Of a stretch of DNA of 64,000 bases, positions 49,075 to 57,894 are shown one piece after another. The translations under genes were made by a program, and so were the position numbers. This DNA comes from Palsa-739 sp963748755 (GTDB taxonomy: Bacteria > Actinomycetota > Thermoleophilia > Gaiellales > Gaiellaceae): the NCBI GenBank assembly GCA_963748755.1, contig CAVVKA010000001.1, positions 134,073-198,072 on the forward strand, read 5' to 3'. Every line of letters begins with the position of its first letter. Position 1 is the stretch's first letter. The notes under the pieces are model-generated. The model was not told the origin of the DNA. It searched no databases and saw nothing but the letters and a program-made list of their open reading frames with translations.

Positions 49075-50517
49075 TTAGCCGACCTTGCGGAGCTGCAGCG
49101 AGTACCGGCCGCTGCCGTGGCGCGCGACTCGCACCTCGAATTCGTACCAGCCGCTGTGTCGCGCGCGGTACGCGAGGCGTTGCGCGCTCGCGGGATACGC
49201 CGACTGCGCCACCCTTGCTCGCTTCCGGTAGGCGTTCTTCGCACCCGGCTTCAACAGGACCACGTCGAGCGCCGCATGCGCCCACTGGGCTACTGCGGTC
49301 GCCTGCAGCCGCTGCCCTCGGGCGAGGTGCACGCGATAGAAGTCGCTCTGGTCGTCCCAGTAGTCGAGGGTCGCAGCGAACGACCGCCGCTTCCCCCACA
49401 GCTTGGGCGCCTGCGACGGTTTGTCGTTCGGCTCGAGGCGGTCGGACGGCGGAGGCGCACCTCCGGAGTCGAGTGAGTTGACGGCCCGCATCACGTCGAG
49501 GCGGCCCCAGCCGCTGTAGCGGTCCCTGCCGGCAGGACAGGCGGCGCAGCCGCTGGCGGCATCGACGTCATCCGCGTGTCGCTCGAGGATCTTCGTGACC
49601 TGGCTGCTCGTGAGCGACGGATCGACGCCCAGCAGAACGGCCGCGGCAGCCGACACCTGCGGTGCCGCGAACGAGGTGCCTTCGGGACGGTGGTAGTCGC
49701 CGGCCGCGCAGTCGGTGTAGCCCTGCGGCGTGCAGTCCTGCTGCGTCGCCGTCAATGCCTTCGGGAACGTGGAGAAGATGCCCACTCCCGGCGCGGCGAT
49801 GTCGACAAAGGTCGGATCCTCGTCCGAGAAGTCCGGGACATCGCCCGAGCGGGTCAGCGCGCCGACGCCGAGCACGTGCGGCAGCGCCGCGGGCCAGCTC
49901 GCATACGGCCACGGTGTCGTGTAGGCCTCGTCGGCGTTCCCCACCGCGGCGACGACGACAGCTCCCTTCTTGATGGCGTAGTCGACCGCCTGGGCCTCGA
50001 CCTTGGAGTACGTGTCGAGCGAAGGGTTCATCGGATCGCGGACGGCGCCGAAGCTCAAGTTGACGACCCGCGCACCCTGGTCGACGGCCCATCTGATGCC
50101 CGCGGCCTCGGCCTTGAGCGGGATCGTGCCGTCGGCGGCGACGACCTTGGCGACGAGCAGCTGGGACGAGTAGGCGAGGCCCACGATGCCGCCCGAGTTC
50201 AACGCTCCGTCGATCTCGCCGGCGACGATCGTGCCGTGACCCTGCGTGTCGAGACACGCGCTGCCGCCGACGAAGCTCTTCGCCCTGAATACCTGTCCCT
50301 GGAAGTCGGGCAGCCCGCAGTCGACACCCGAGTCGATGATGGCCACCTTCACTGAGTCGAGCGAGGGTGGCGCGGACCACGCGTCGAACGCGGCGTCCTG
50401 GCTCAGATACCACTGCTTCCCGAAATAGGCGTTCGCAGGAGTGAACGCTGCAGCAGCGGGGGTCGCTGCAAGCGCAGCGAACACCGCGCCGAGCAGCGCG
50501 ATCCGCAGCTTCTTCAC
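49075..50517 (-). CDS. secreted subtilisin-like (S8) serine protease
   Basis: A 480-residue protease. Signal peptide 1-24 (KKLRIALLGAVFAALAATPAAAA); catalytic Asp62 (IIDSGVD), His94 (TQGHGT), Ser282 (EGTSFAAP); oxyanion Asn193 in AVGNADE. A C-terminal beta domain (~385-478) resembles a PPC/CBM-like module. No obvious long propeptide. GTG at 50517 shares one base with the previous gene's TAG, which decides the start. Exported, so probably acts at the wall or outside. Confidence 0.92.
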   Translation of the reverse strand: MKKLRIALLGAVFAALAATPAAAAFTPANAYFGKQWYLSQDAAFDAWSAPPSLDSVKVAIIDSGVDCGLPDFQGQVFRAKSFVGGSACLDTQGHGTIVAGEIDGALNSGGIVGLAYSSQLLVAKVVAADGTIPLKAEAAGIRWAVDQGARVVNLSFGAVRDPMNPSLDTYSKVEAQAVDYAIKKGAVVVAAVGNADEAYTTPWPYASWPAALPHVLGVGALTRSGDVPDFSDEDPTFVDIAAPGVGIFSTFPKALTATQQDCTPQGYTDCAAGDYHRPEGTSFAAPQVSAAAAVLLGVDPSLTSSQVTKILERHADDVDAASGCAACPAGRDRYSGWGRLDVMRAVNSLDSGGAPPPSDRLEPNDKPSQAPKLWGKRRSFAATLDYWDDQSDFYRVHLARGQRLQATAVAQWAHAALDVVLLKPGAKNAYRKRARVAQSAYPASAQRLAYRARHSGWYEFEVRVARHGSGRYSLQLRKVG

Positions 50518-52019
50518 TACCTTACGGTAGCCGCCTGGACGCGGATCCGCACGGGCGCGGCCGCATATTTTGCAGTGGCCAGCCGGTACTGGGTGGTCAC
50601 CTTCGCCCGGACCGCGAAGTGGAACGCGCCCGTTCTCGAGGCCGGAACGATCGACCGGAGCCGCTCCCACGAGGTCCCGGTTGTGCGGCTCTGCACGATG
50701 ACACCGTGGACGCCGCGCACGACCCCGCTCAGGGCGACCTTCGTGCCCGGAGCTATCACGCGATTCGGCACGGGGGGTTGCAGCGAGAGGACGTCCACGC
50801 TGAACCACGACGAGCGGAGCCCGAGCGCCGAGGCCGTGCCGGCGCCGGAGGCGGTGGACTCGCGCTCCGTCCCACGCCAGAGCGAGGTGAGCTCGAGCGT
50901 CTTCACGCGGTGCGACGAATTGCGCCTGACGCTCACGTCCACGACGCGACCCTTGGCTCCGAGCGCGTGCCCGAGGGTCTTCGCGGTCACGGGCACCGGC
51001 CCCCAGTCGTGGTACGGGGAGATGGTGTCGTAGGGATCGGCGACCGAGACGAGATAGGGACGACCGGGAGCGCCGAACGCGTCGGCCGCCGACTGTGTGC
51101 GTCCACCCGTGCTCGACGAGAAGAGCGTGTCGGCCACCTCGCCGTCGTAGAGCACCACCTGGCCGGACGTCTCCTCCACGGCCCGCCGCGCGGCAGGCGT
51201 CTCAGCGGCAACGCCGAGGTAGGCCTGGCTGCGCCCGTCCGCGTAGACGTCGAAACGCCCGGCGGCATTCTGATTGGCGAGGGCGTACGAGCGCGCCGCG
51301 ACCGCCTGCGCGTCGAGCGCCGCGGGAAGCCAGCTCGACGGCATCTCCGACGGGACGACGCCGTAGAGGTACTGCTCGAGCGGCAGGGCGTTGATCGCGC
51401 GGAGCTTCTGGTCCGGCACGTCGACGAGGATCTGCCCCCGGTAGCGGCGGCCGAGGGTGAGCGTTGCTCCGGCCGCCGGCGAGAACGTGAGCGGCGGCGT
51501 GAGCGCCTGCTGCGGGCCGCCGTCGACGGCGAGCTCGAGGTCCGGGGCGATGGTGGTCTTGCCGGCGGGGAGCGTGTGGTCGACGCCGTCCCCGTCCTCC
51601 ACGTCGATCGGCTGCTGGGACGAGAGCGTGAGCTTCTTCTTCCCCTTCGCGAGCAGGACTCGGATCGAGGTGTCGGTCGTCTGGCCTAGCGTCGTCCCCG
51701 GGTAGTACGCGGCGAGAATCTGCTCGTACGTGTAGCTGTGCTGGGCGTAGCCCTGGGCCCCCCACTGGCCCATGCCGACGCCGTGCCCGTAGCCGTGGCC
51801 CCTGACGAGGAAGAGCGTGCCCGAGCCGGAGGCGGCGACGTACTGCGGGCCGGTCGGTCGCGCCGCGTGCGGCGCCGAGACGAGCGCGACGGCGGGGACG
51901 AGCGCGGACAGGGCGAGGAGCGGGCGAGCCAGGGCGTCACTGAGGGTAGCCTGCGATCCGTCCGGGCGACCTGTAGAATCCGGGCGACGTTTGTGAGGCG
52001 ACGGAGCCTCGGTGAGCAC
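50517..52019 (-). CDS. SpoIID/LytB-like secreted protein
   Basis: Up to 500 residues. Signal-like helix near 30-52 (ARPLLALSALVPAVALVSAP), then GHGYGHGVGMGQWGAQGYA (SpoIID signature), a long beta-rich core with YLYGVVPSEMPSSWLPAALDAQAVAARSYAL, and a C-terminal Ig-like domain. SpoIID proteins trim denuded peptidoglycan glycans. The GTG at 52019 lies inside the glnA leader hairpin, so the real start is probably further in (near 51932). Coupled to the subtilase gene. Confidence 0.82.
   Translation of the reverse strand: MLTEAPSPHKRRPDSTGRPDGSQATLSDALARPLLALSALVPAVALVSAPHAARPTGPQYVAASGSGTLFLVRGHGYGHGVGMGQWGAQGYAQHSYTYEQILAAYYPGTTLGQTTDTSIRVLLAKGKKKLTLSSQQPIDVEDGDGVDHTLPAGKTTIAPDLELAVDGGPQQALTPPLTFSPAAGATLTLGRRYRGQILVDVPDQKLRAINALPLEQYLYGVVPSEMPSSWLPAALDAQAVAARSYALANQNAAGRFDVYADGRSQAYLGVAAETPAARRAVEETSGQVVLYDGEVADTLFSSSTGGRTQSAADAFGAPGRPYLVSVADPYDTISPYHDWGPVPVTAKTLGHALGAKGRVVDVSVRRNSSHRVKTLELTSLWRGTERESTASGAGTASALGLRSSWFSVDVLSLQPPVPNRVIAPGTKVALSGVVRGVHGVIVQSRTTGTSWERLRSIVPASRTGAFHFAVRAKVTTQYRLATAKYAAAPVRIRVQAATVR
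51951..51979 (+). promoter_or_regulatory. candidate glnA promoter
   Basis: A TAGAAT -10 (51974-51979) with a CTGCGA -35 match 17 bases upstream. It would start transcription about 80 bases before glnA, placing the ANTAR-type hairpins in the transcript. Confidence 0.45.
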
Positions 52020-52044
52020 ACAGCGGTGCTTGCCGGGGCTTTTT
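51995..52044 (+). promoter_or_regulatory. glnA leader: two hexaloop hairpins overlapping an intrinsic terminator
   Basis: P1: GAGGC (51995-51999), hexaloop GACGGA, GCCTC (52006-52010). P2 directly after: 9-bp stem 52011-52019 with 52026-52034, hexaloop ACAGCG (52020-52025) with A1 and G4, the known ANTAR consensus. P2 can extend downward: AGCCUCGG (52005-52012) with CCGGGGCU (52033-52040), giving a 15-bp stem followed by a U-run (52040-52044). The extension uses the 3' side of P1, so P1 and the terminator are exclusive. ANTAR binding to P1-P2 should permit read-through into glnA. P1 has G rather than A at loop position 1. Confidence 0.75.
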
Positions 52045-52062
52045 GCATTTCAAGGAGGGAGA

Positions 52063-53415
52063 ATGGCGTACGTGGAGAGCAGGAACCGGGCGACATCCGA
52101 CCCGGGAACGCGCAAGGAGGTGCTGGCGGAGATCGAGTCCCGCGGCATCGAGGACGTGCTCCTCTGGTTCACCGATCTCGAGGGGCATCTGAAGAGCTTC
52201 GCCATCACGCTCAGCGAGGTCGAAGGCGCCCTCGACGACGGGATGGGCTTCGACGGCTCGTCGATCACCGGCTTCAACGCGATCGAGGAGTCGGACATGG
52301 TCGCGATCCCCGACCCCGAGACCTTCCGGGTGCTGCCCGAAGGGCAGACGGCACGGATGATCTGCGACGTCGTCACGCCCGACGGCGAGCCGTACGCCGG
52401 CGACCCGCGCTACGCGCTCCGGCGCGCGCTCGACCGCATGGAGGCGATGGGCTTCGACACGTTCAACGTCGGCCCCGAGGCCGAGTACTTCCTGTTCAAG
52501 GACGAGACCGGCACCGAGACGCTCGACGAGGGCGGCTACTTCGCGCAGACGACCCTCGACGCGGCCACCGGAGTGCGCCGGGACACGATCCGAGCGCTCG
52601 AGTCGATGGGGATCCCGGTCGAGTACCACCACCACGAGGTGGGCCCGTCGCAGCACGAGATCGACATCCGCTACGCGGGCGCGCTCGACATGGCCGATTT
52701 CATGCTGACCTACCGCCTCGTGGTCAAGGAGGTAGCGAAGCAGCACGGCTACCACGCGACCTTCATGCCGAAGCCGCTCTTCGGCGAGAACGGCTCGGGC
52801 ATGCACACGCACATGTCGCTCTTCACCGACGGGCACAACACGTTCTTCGACGGGGACGACAAGTGGCACCTGTCCGACACGGCGAAGGCGTTCATCGCCG
52901 GCCAGCTGCGGCATGCGCGCGAGCTGTCGGCCGTCTTCGCGCAGTGGGTCAACTCGTACAAGCGGCTCGTGCCGGGCTACGAGGCGCCGGTCTACGTCGC
53001 GTGGTCGCAGCGGAACCGCTCCGCCCTGATCCGGATCCCGCTCTACAAGCCGGGCTCCGAGCAGGCGACGCGCGCCGAGATCCGCTGCCCCGATCCGGCG
53101 TGCAACCCGTACCTCACCTTCGCGGCGTTGCTGCATGCCGGGCTCGAGGGGATCGAGCAGGGCTACGAGCTGCCCGACCCGATGGAGACGAACCTCTACC
53201 ACCTCACTGCCGAGCAGCGGCGCGAGCGCGGCATCGTCTCCCTGCCCGAGACGCTCGGCGAGGCGATCGACGAGCTCTCGCAGTCGCAGCTGATGCGCAA
53301 GGCGCTCGGCCCGCACATCTTCGACCGCTACGTCGAGCTGAAGCGGAAGGAGTGGGACGAGTACCGCGTCCAGCTCACCGACTGGGAGATGAAGAAGTAC
53401 CTCGCAGTCCTGTAG
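52063..53415 (+). CDS. glnA: glutamine synthetase type I
   Basis: A 450-residue GSI: EDVLLWFTDLEGHLKSF, MGFDGSSITGFNAIEESDM, GPEAEYFLF, HHHEVGPSQHEID, ENGSGMHTHMSLF, the ATP loop and Arg site RNRSALIRIP, and ANPYL-type CNPYLTFAALLHAGLEGI. The adenylylation-site tyrosine loop around NLYHLT is in the right place (NLY) for GlnE control. ATG 52063 has AAGGAGGGAGA upstream; an in-frame GTG at 52012 lies in the leader hairpin and is rejected. Leader controlled by an ANTAR-type attenuator. Confidence 0.96.
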   Translation: MAYVESRNRATSDPGTRKEVLAEIESRGIEDVLLWFTDLEGHLKSFAITLSEVEGALDDGMGFDGSSITGFNAIEESDMVAIPDPETFRVLPEGQTARMICDVVTPDGEPYAGDPRYALRRALDRMEAMGFDTFNVGPEAEYFLFKDETGTETLDEGGYFAQTTLDAATGVRRDTIRALESMGIPVEYHHHEVGPSQHEIDIRYAGALDMADFMLTYRLVVKEVAKQHGYHATFMPKPLFGENGSGMHTHMSLFTDGHNTFFDGDDKWHLSDTAKAFIAGQLRHARELSAVFAQWVNSYKRLVPGYEAPVYVAWSQRNRSALIRIPLYKPGSEQATRAEIRCPDPACNPYLTFAALLHAGLEGIEQGYELPDPMETNLYHLTAEQRRERGIVSLPETLGEAIDELSQSQLMRKALGPHIFDRYVELKRKEWDEYRVQLTDWEMKKYLAVL

Positions 53416-53431
53416 TTCCTTGAATCTGGTC

Positions 53432-53472
53432 GCCCTCCCCTGTTAGATCGGTCACGGTCAATAGGGGAGGGC
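53432..53472 (+). promoter_or_regulatory. 10-bp inverted repeat covering a Shine-Dalgarno
   Basis: 53432-53441 pairs perfectly with 53463-53472. The 3' arm contains the GGGGAGGG Shine-Dalgarno of the gene starting at 53475. It could end glnA transcripts or mask the ribosome site. Confidence 0.55.
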
Positions 53473-53474
53473 AC

Positions 53475-54470
53475 ATGCGCATAGAAGGTTCCGTCACCGC
53501 GATCTCCTGGATTCCGTCGGAGGCGATCGAGGGACTGCCGAAGCTGCCGTTCGAGCTCGGCGTCGGACACTACGACCAGCCGCCGCCTGATCGGCTCTCG
53601 GGCGGCGACCTCGGGCGGCTCCGCGACAGCGACCGCTTCCGCGAGGCAAACGAGTTGAAGGCATGGGTCGAGGTCGAGGACGGCGCGATCGTGGACGCGG
53701 GCTACGAGGGAGGCGGCCTCGTCGGCTCGACGACCTTCCGCCTGGGGCCGAAGGCGATCGTCGTCCCGGGAGTGGCGTTCGAGGTGCTTCGCACCGAGCC
53801 TGAGATCTCAGGAGACCGCGCCCGGTTCGTGCAGACCGTGGGCGGGCGCGCGGGATTCCCGGCGCCGCGGCGCGTCAAGGGCGGGCCGGTGTTCCGGATC
53901 CACTCCGCCACGGCGTGGACGAGCCTCGCGCTCACCCTGCACGCCGACGGCCGCGTCGAGCACGAGCTCGTCGGCGCGAGCCCCTTTCCGCGGCACTGGA
54001 TCTACGACAACGAGGGCCTCCTTGCCCAGAAGAGCGGCACCGTCGACTTCAAGACGTGGTACCGCGAGTCGCACGGCGACAACACGCCGTGGGGCGATGC
54101 CGAGTCCCCGGCCGTCGTGGCGGCGGCCGAGAGCGCGTTCGAGCGAGCGTTGTCGCGCGCGCTTCTCTCCGGCGACACGAAGCTGGAGAGGCGGAAGCTG
54201 GACGACGGCGCAGTGCTCGTGGAGCAGGGCTCGGCGGGAGACGACCTCTATCTCGTGCTCGACGGCGTCCTCGGAGTCGAGGTCGGCGGCGAGCAGGTCG
54301 CGGAGATGGGGCCGGGAACGATGCTCGGCGAGCGTGCGTCGCTCGAGGGCGGGATCCGCACCGCGACGCTGCGTGCGCTTACGCCCTGCCGCGTCGCCGT
54401 GATCCCCCCGGGGCTCGTCACCGATCGCGAGCTGACGGCACTCGCGGCCGACCGGCAGCGCGAGGGCTGA
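53475..54470 (+). CDS. cyclic nucleotide-binding domain protein
   Basis: A 331-residue protein. Residues ~1-215 form an unassigned beta-rich domain (AISWIPSEAIEGLPKLPFELGVGHYD, then FRIHSATAWTSLALTL). Residues ~225-320 are a CNB domain: LDDGAVLVEQGSAGDDLYLVLDGVLGVE, GPGTMLGERASLEGGIRTATLRA, with the phosphate-binding GERASLxxxxRTAT cassette. No HTH. Start has a GGGGAGGG RBS, possibly sequestered. Ligand might be cAMP or cGMP. Confidence 0.8.
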   Translation: MRIEGSVTAISWIPSEAIEGLPKLPFELGVGHYDQPPPDRLSGGDLGRLRDSDRFREANELKAWVEVEDGAIVDAGYEGGGLVGSTTFRLGPKAIVVPGVAFEVLRTEPEISGDRARFVQTVGGRAGFPAPRRVKGGPVFRIHSATAWTSLALTLHADGRVEHELVGASPFPRHWIYDNEGLLAQKSGTVDFKTWYRESHGDNTPWGDAESPAVVAAAESAFERALSRALLSGDTKLERRKLDDGAVLVEQGSAGDDLYLVLDGVLGVEVGGEQVAEMGPGTMLGERASLEGGIRTATLRALTPCRVAVIPPGLVTDRELTALAADRQREG

Positions 54471-54542
54471 GCCAGCTCGACCTGAGGTAGCGGCTGCGGC
54501 GGGCGGACGTGCTCCGTCCGCCGCTGCCCGCATCGTTTCGGG

Positions 54543-55598
54543 GTGGCCGGTCTGGGCTCGCCGTTGCTGCTCCTGGTCTTCCTCGGCGCGTCTGTTGCGA
54601 CCTGGATGGCCGGGATCGCGCTCTCGAAGGCCACGGATGCGCTCGACGCGAGGCTTGGCCTCGGCGATGCCCTCGGAGGGCTGGTCCTGCTGTCGGTCGC
54701 CGGCACGCTTCCCGAGCTGGCGATCACGATCTCGGCCGCCGCGGAGGGAAACCTCCAGCTGGCGGCCGGGAACCTGATCGGAGGCATCGCGATCCAGACG
54801 ATGGTGCTCCTCGTCTGCGACATCGCCGTCGGGCCGCAGCGGCCCCTCACCTATCTCGTCGGCAGGCTGACACCCGTGCTCGAGGGGCTGCTCGTGATCA
54901 TCCTCGTCGCCGGGGTGGAGATGGGAGCGTTGTTGAAGCCCTCGACCGCGATTGCCGGTCGGGTCAGTCCGGCCTCGCTCGGAATCGTCGTCGTCTGGCT
55001 CGTCGGCCTCTACACGATTCAACGCGCGGCCAAGGATCCCCGGTGGAGCATCGAGATGCCCGGCAGCCACCCAGGGCGCCGCCGCAGCGAGCGGGCGAAG
55101 GACCAGGCTCATCCGTATGCGGGGTCGTCCACTGGCCGGATCGCGGCGATCTTCGGGCTCGCGTGCTTCGTCACGCTCGCTGCCGGCGTCGCCCTGGAGG
55201 TGAGCGGCAACGACCTGTCCAACCGAATCGGGGTCAACGGCGTCATCTTCGGGGCCACGGTGCTGGCGACCGCGACCGCACTCCCGGAGATCTCGTCCGG
55301 CATCGCGGCCGTGCGGCTCGGCGATCACGCGCTCGCGATGGGAGACGTCTTCGGCGGCAACGCCTTCCAGGTCTGCCTCTTCCTGGTCGCCGACATCGTC
55401 GCAGCCAAGCCCGTCCTGCCGTCTGCGGGGAACCTCAACGCGTGGCTTGCCGCCCTCGGAGTGGCGCTGACCGCGATCTACGGCTTCGGCGTGATCAGCC
55501 GGCCGCAACGTTGCCGCTTCCGGCTCGGTCCGGACTCGATCCTCGCGCTGGCGCTGTTCAGCCTCGGCATCGCCGGGCTCTTCTTCGTCCGGCCGTAA
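54543..55598 (+). CDS. calcium/cation antiporter (CaCA family)
   Basis: A 351-residue protein with ten or so TM helices in two halves. The alpha-repeats are SVAGTLPELAITISAAAEGNLQLAAGNLIGG and ATVLATATALPEISSGIAAVRLGDHALAMGDVFGGNAFQ, each with the TxxPE motif of Na+/Ca2+ exchangers. A basic, His-containing cytoplasmic loop lies near 175-200. GTG start at 54543. Directionality and ion uncertain. Confidence 0.9.
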   Translation: MAGLGSPLLLLVFLGASVATWMAGIALSKATDALDARLGLGDALGGLVLLSVAGTLPELAITISAAAEGNLQLAAGNLIGGIAIQTMVLLVCDIAVGPQRPLTYLVGRLTPVLEGLLVIILVAGVEMGALLKPSTAIAGRVSPASLGIVVVWLVGLYTIQRAAKDPRWSIEMPGSHPGRRRSERAKDQAHPYAGSSTGRIAAIFGLACFVTLAAGVALEVSGNDLSNRIGVNGVIFGATVLATATALPEISSGIAAVRLGDHALAMGDVFGGNAFQVCLFLVADIVAAKPVLPSAGNLNAWLAALGVALTAIYGFGVISRPQRCRFRLGPDSILALALFSLGIAGLFFVRP

Positions 55599-55619
55599 GT
55601 CCGCTCCTACGATAGGCGC

Positions 55620-57014
55620 GTGGAGACGACCGACCGGCACCTGCGCCTGCTGACCGAGACGATCGCCACGGTCAACTCCACGCTCGATCTCGAGGAGGTG
55701 CTGCACCTCGTCGCCAACGAGGTCGCTGCGGCGCTCGACGCGGACGCCTGCTTCGTCTACCTCTACGACGAGGCTGCCGGCGAGCTGGTCCTGCGCGCCA
55801 CACACGGCACGCCGCTCGACGAGATGACTCGCCGGCCGCGCCTGCGCCCGGGCGAGGGGATCACCGGCACGGCGGCGGCCGATCGCCGTCCCGTCTCGAT
55901 CCCCGCGAACGCCGACCTCGACCCGCGCTGGAAGGAATTCCCGAACCTGCCCGAGTCGGAGTACGAGTCGATCCTCGCCGTCCCCATCCTGGCGCGGGAG
56001 CAGCTCGCGGGCGCGCTCAACGTCCGCACCCGCGAGCCGCGCGAGTTCCGGGCCGACGAGATCGAGCTGCTGCAGGCGATCGCTGGCCAGGTCGCGCAGT
56101 CGATCGTGCACGCGCAGCTCTACGCCGAGGCGCAGCGGCGCGTGGCCGAGCTCGAGGCGCTCGCCCGCATCTCCGAGGCCGTGTCGGAATCGCTCTACCT
56201 CGAGGAGTCGCTCGAGGCGATCGTGAAGACGACGATGGACGCCGTGCACGCAACGGGCGCGGCGCTCGTCCTCGAAGACGGCCGGATCGCCTGGCCCGAG
56301 GGGCGACCCGGCACCCACGCCGTGCGGACGCCCCTGCGGTGGAAGCGGCGCGAGATCGGCCAGCTCGTGGCCGACCGCGACACGCCGTTCACCGACGAGG
56401 AGCGCGCCCTGCTCGAAGCGATCGCCCACCACGCCGCCGTCGCGCTCGAGCACGGGCGCGCGGTCATGCGCGGCGTCCTCGCCCAGGAGATCCACCATCG
56501 CGTCAAGAACAACCTCCAGACCGTCGCCTCGCTCCTGCGCCTGCAGGCGCGCTCGGAGGGCGTCGACCCCCGAGAGGCGCTCGAGCACTCCGTCAACCGC
56601 ATCCTCGCCATCGCCGCCGTGCACGAGGCCCTCACCGAGCAGCGGGAGGAGGACGTCGACCTCGCCGAGCTGATCGACCGGCTGCGCGCGATGCTCGTGC
56701 AGGGGCTCGGCGCGGGGCGCGACGTCCAGGCCCGGCTCGAGCCGGTTCCGCTCGCCGGCACTCGCGCGACCGCGCTCGCCCTCGTCTTCTCCGAGCTGCT
56801 GCAGAACGCGCTCGAGCACGGCGCCGGCACGGTGCGGATCGACCTCGCCCGGCGGGACGGCGACGTCGTCCTCGCGATCGCCGACGAGGGCTCCGGCGCC
56901 GACGGCGCCCCGGCGGGCACCGGCCTCTCGATCGTCCGCGCTCTCGTCGCCGACGAGCTGCAGGGCAGCTTCGCCTTCGCGGGCGCCCGGGCCGAGGTGG
57001 TGTTCCCGGCTTGA
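55620..57014 (+). CDS. PdtaS-like cytoplasmic histidine kinase (GAF-GAF-HisKA_2)
   Basis: A 464-residue kinase: GAF 1 (~18-165), a short coiled coil, GAF 2 (~185-285), HisKA_2 with phospho-His near 294 in EIHHRVKNNLQTVASLLRLQ, and HATPase_c with LLQNALEHGAG and DEGSG. No TM helix. This resembles M. tuberculosis PdtaS, which signals to the ANTAR regulator PdtaR. The partner regulator is three genes downstream. Its stop overlaps the Nudix start (TTGA). GTG start. Confidence 0.9.
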   Translation: METTDRHLRLLTETIATVNSTLDLEEVLHLVANEVAAALDADACFVYLYDEAAGELVLRATHGTPLDEMTRRPRLRPGEGITGTAAADRRPVSIPANADLDPRWKEFPNLPESEYESILAVPILAREQLAGALNVRTREPREFRADEIELLQAIAGQVAQSIVHAQLYAEAQRRVAELEALARISEAVSESLYLEESLEAIVKTTMDAVHATGAALVLEDGRIAWPEGRPGTHAVRTPLRWKRREIGQLVADRDTPFTDEERALLEAIAHHAAVALEHGRAVMRGVLAQEIHHRVKNNLQTVASLLRLQARSEGVDPREALEHSVNRILAIAAVHEALTEQREEDVDLAELIDRLRAMLVQGLGAGRDVQARLEPVPLAGTRATALALVFSELLQNALEHGAGTVRIDLARRDGDVVLAIADEGSGADGAPAGTGLSIVRALVADELQGSFAFAGARAEVVFPA

Positions 57015-57409
57015 GCGAGTGGTCGGAGGTGCTGATCCACGTTCGTCGTGGAGACGAGTTCCTCGTCGCACACCGCTCGCTCGAGGGCGGCGGCTACTGG
57101 CACACGATCGCGGGAGGCATCGAGCCGGCCGAGCCGCCCCACGCCGCAGCCCTCCGCGAGCTGCGCGAGGAGACGGGGCTGGAAGCGGACGCGCTCGAGC
57201 CGATGGGCGACTTCGCCTACACACGCGAGGCCTGGGAGCAGGAAGCCGGCTCGCGGGTCCACGTGCACGCATTCCTCGTCGACGTCGAGCCCGGTTGGGA
57301 GCCGGAGCTGAACGAGGAGCACGATGAGTACCGCTGGCTGCGGCGCGAGGAAGCTGCGGAGCTCCTCTTCTGGCCCGAGCCCGCTGCATTGCTGCGGTCG
57401 CTGCCATGA
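57011..57409 (+). CDS. Nudix hydrolase
   Basis: A 132-residue single Nudix domain with a complete box: G-x5-E-x7-REL-x-EE-x-GL (positions ~36-58), plus the substrate strand GYWHTIAGG. TTG at 57011 overlaps the kinase stop (TTGA); GTG at 57029 is an alternative. Likely cleaves a nucleoside diphosphate-X; substrate unknown. Overlaps the next gene by 4 bp. Confidence 0.88.
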   Translation: MSEWSEVLIHVRRGDEFLVAHRSLEGGGYWHTIAGGIEPAEPPHAAALRELREETGLEADALEPMGDFAYTREAWEQEAGSRVHVHAFLVDVEPGWEPELNEEHDEYRWLRREEAAELLFWPEPAALLRSLP

Positions 57410-57894
57410 GCCCCCTCTGGCACTTCAGCGAGGATCCCTCGCTCACCCACTTCGTCCCGCGGAACGAGAGGGTCTGGGCGATCGACGACCGGCACAGCTG
57501 GCTCTACTGGTTCCCGCGCGACTGCCCGCGGGCGTGCTTCTGGGCGGTCGAGCCGACCAGCGACGACGACGTCGAGCGCTGGCTCGACGGCGAACGCGGC
57601 CGGCGCGTCGCCGTGATCGAGACGACCTGGCTCGAGCGCATGCGGGACGTCACGCTGTACGCCTATCGCATGCCGCCCGAACCGTTCGATCTCGTCGAAG
57701 ACGACCGCTTCTACGTCGCGTCGAAGCCGGTGGACGCGATCGAGCGCGTCGAGGTGAGCGACCTGCTTGCCCGGCACGCGGAGGCCGGGATCGAGCTTCG
57801 CATCGCGCCGTCGCTCTACCCGCTCTGGGACAAGGTGACCGAGACCTCGCTCGACTTCAGCGGCATCCGGCTCCGGAACGCGGTGCGCACATGA
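57406..57894 (+). CDS. DUF6886 family protein
   Basis: A 162-residue protein starting SPLWHFSEDPSLTHFVPRN, then VWAIDDRHSWLYWFPRDCPRACFW, YAYRMPPEPFDLVED, ending in a helix with LRIAPSLYPLWDKV. This fits the small DUF6886 family, possibly ADP-ribosyltransferase-like in fold (speculative). Coupled on both sides by ATGA overlaps. Confidence 0.78.
   Translation: MSPLWHFSEDPSLTHFVPRNERVWAIDDRHSWLYWFPRDCPRACFWAVEPTSDDDVERWLDGERGRRVAVIETTWLERMRDVTLYAYRMPPEPFDLVEDDRFYVASKPVDAIERVEVSDLLARHAEAGIELRIAPSLYPLWDKVTETSLDFSGIRLRNAVRT

Noticed and set aside
52012..52062. glnA start at GTG 52012
   Set aside because: It lies inside the leader hairpin; ATG 52063 has a strong Shine-Dalgarno and the normal family N-terminus.
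53808..57446. 1212-residue minus-strand open frame
   Set aside because: It is the antisense of the CNB, CaCA, kinase and Nudix genes. Composition is Arg/Glu/Ala noise without domain motifs.
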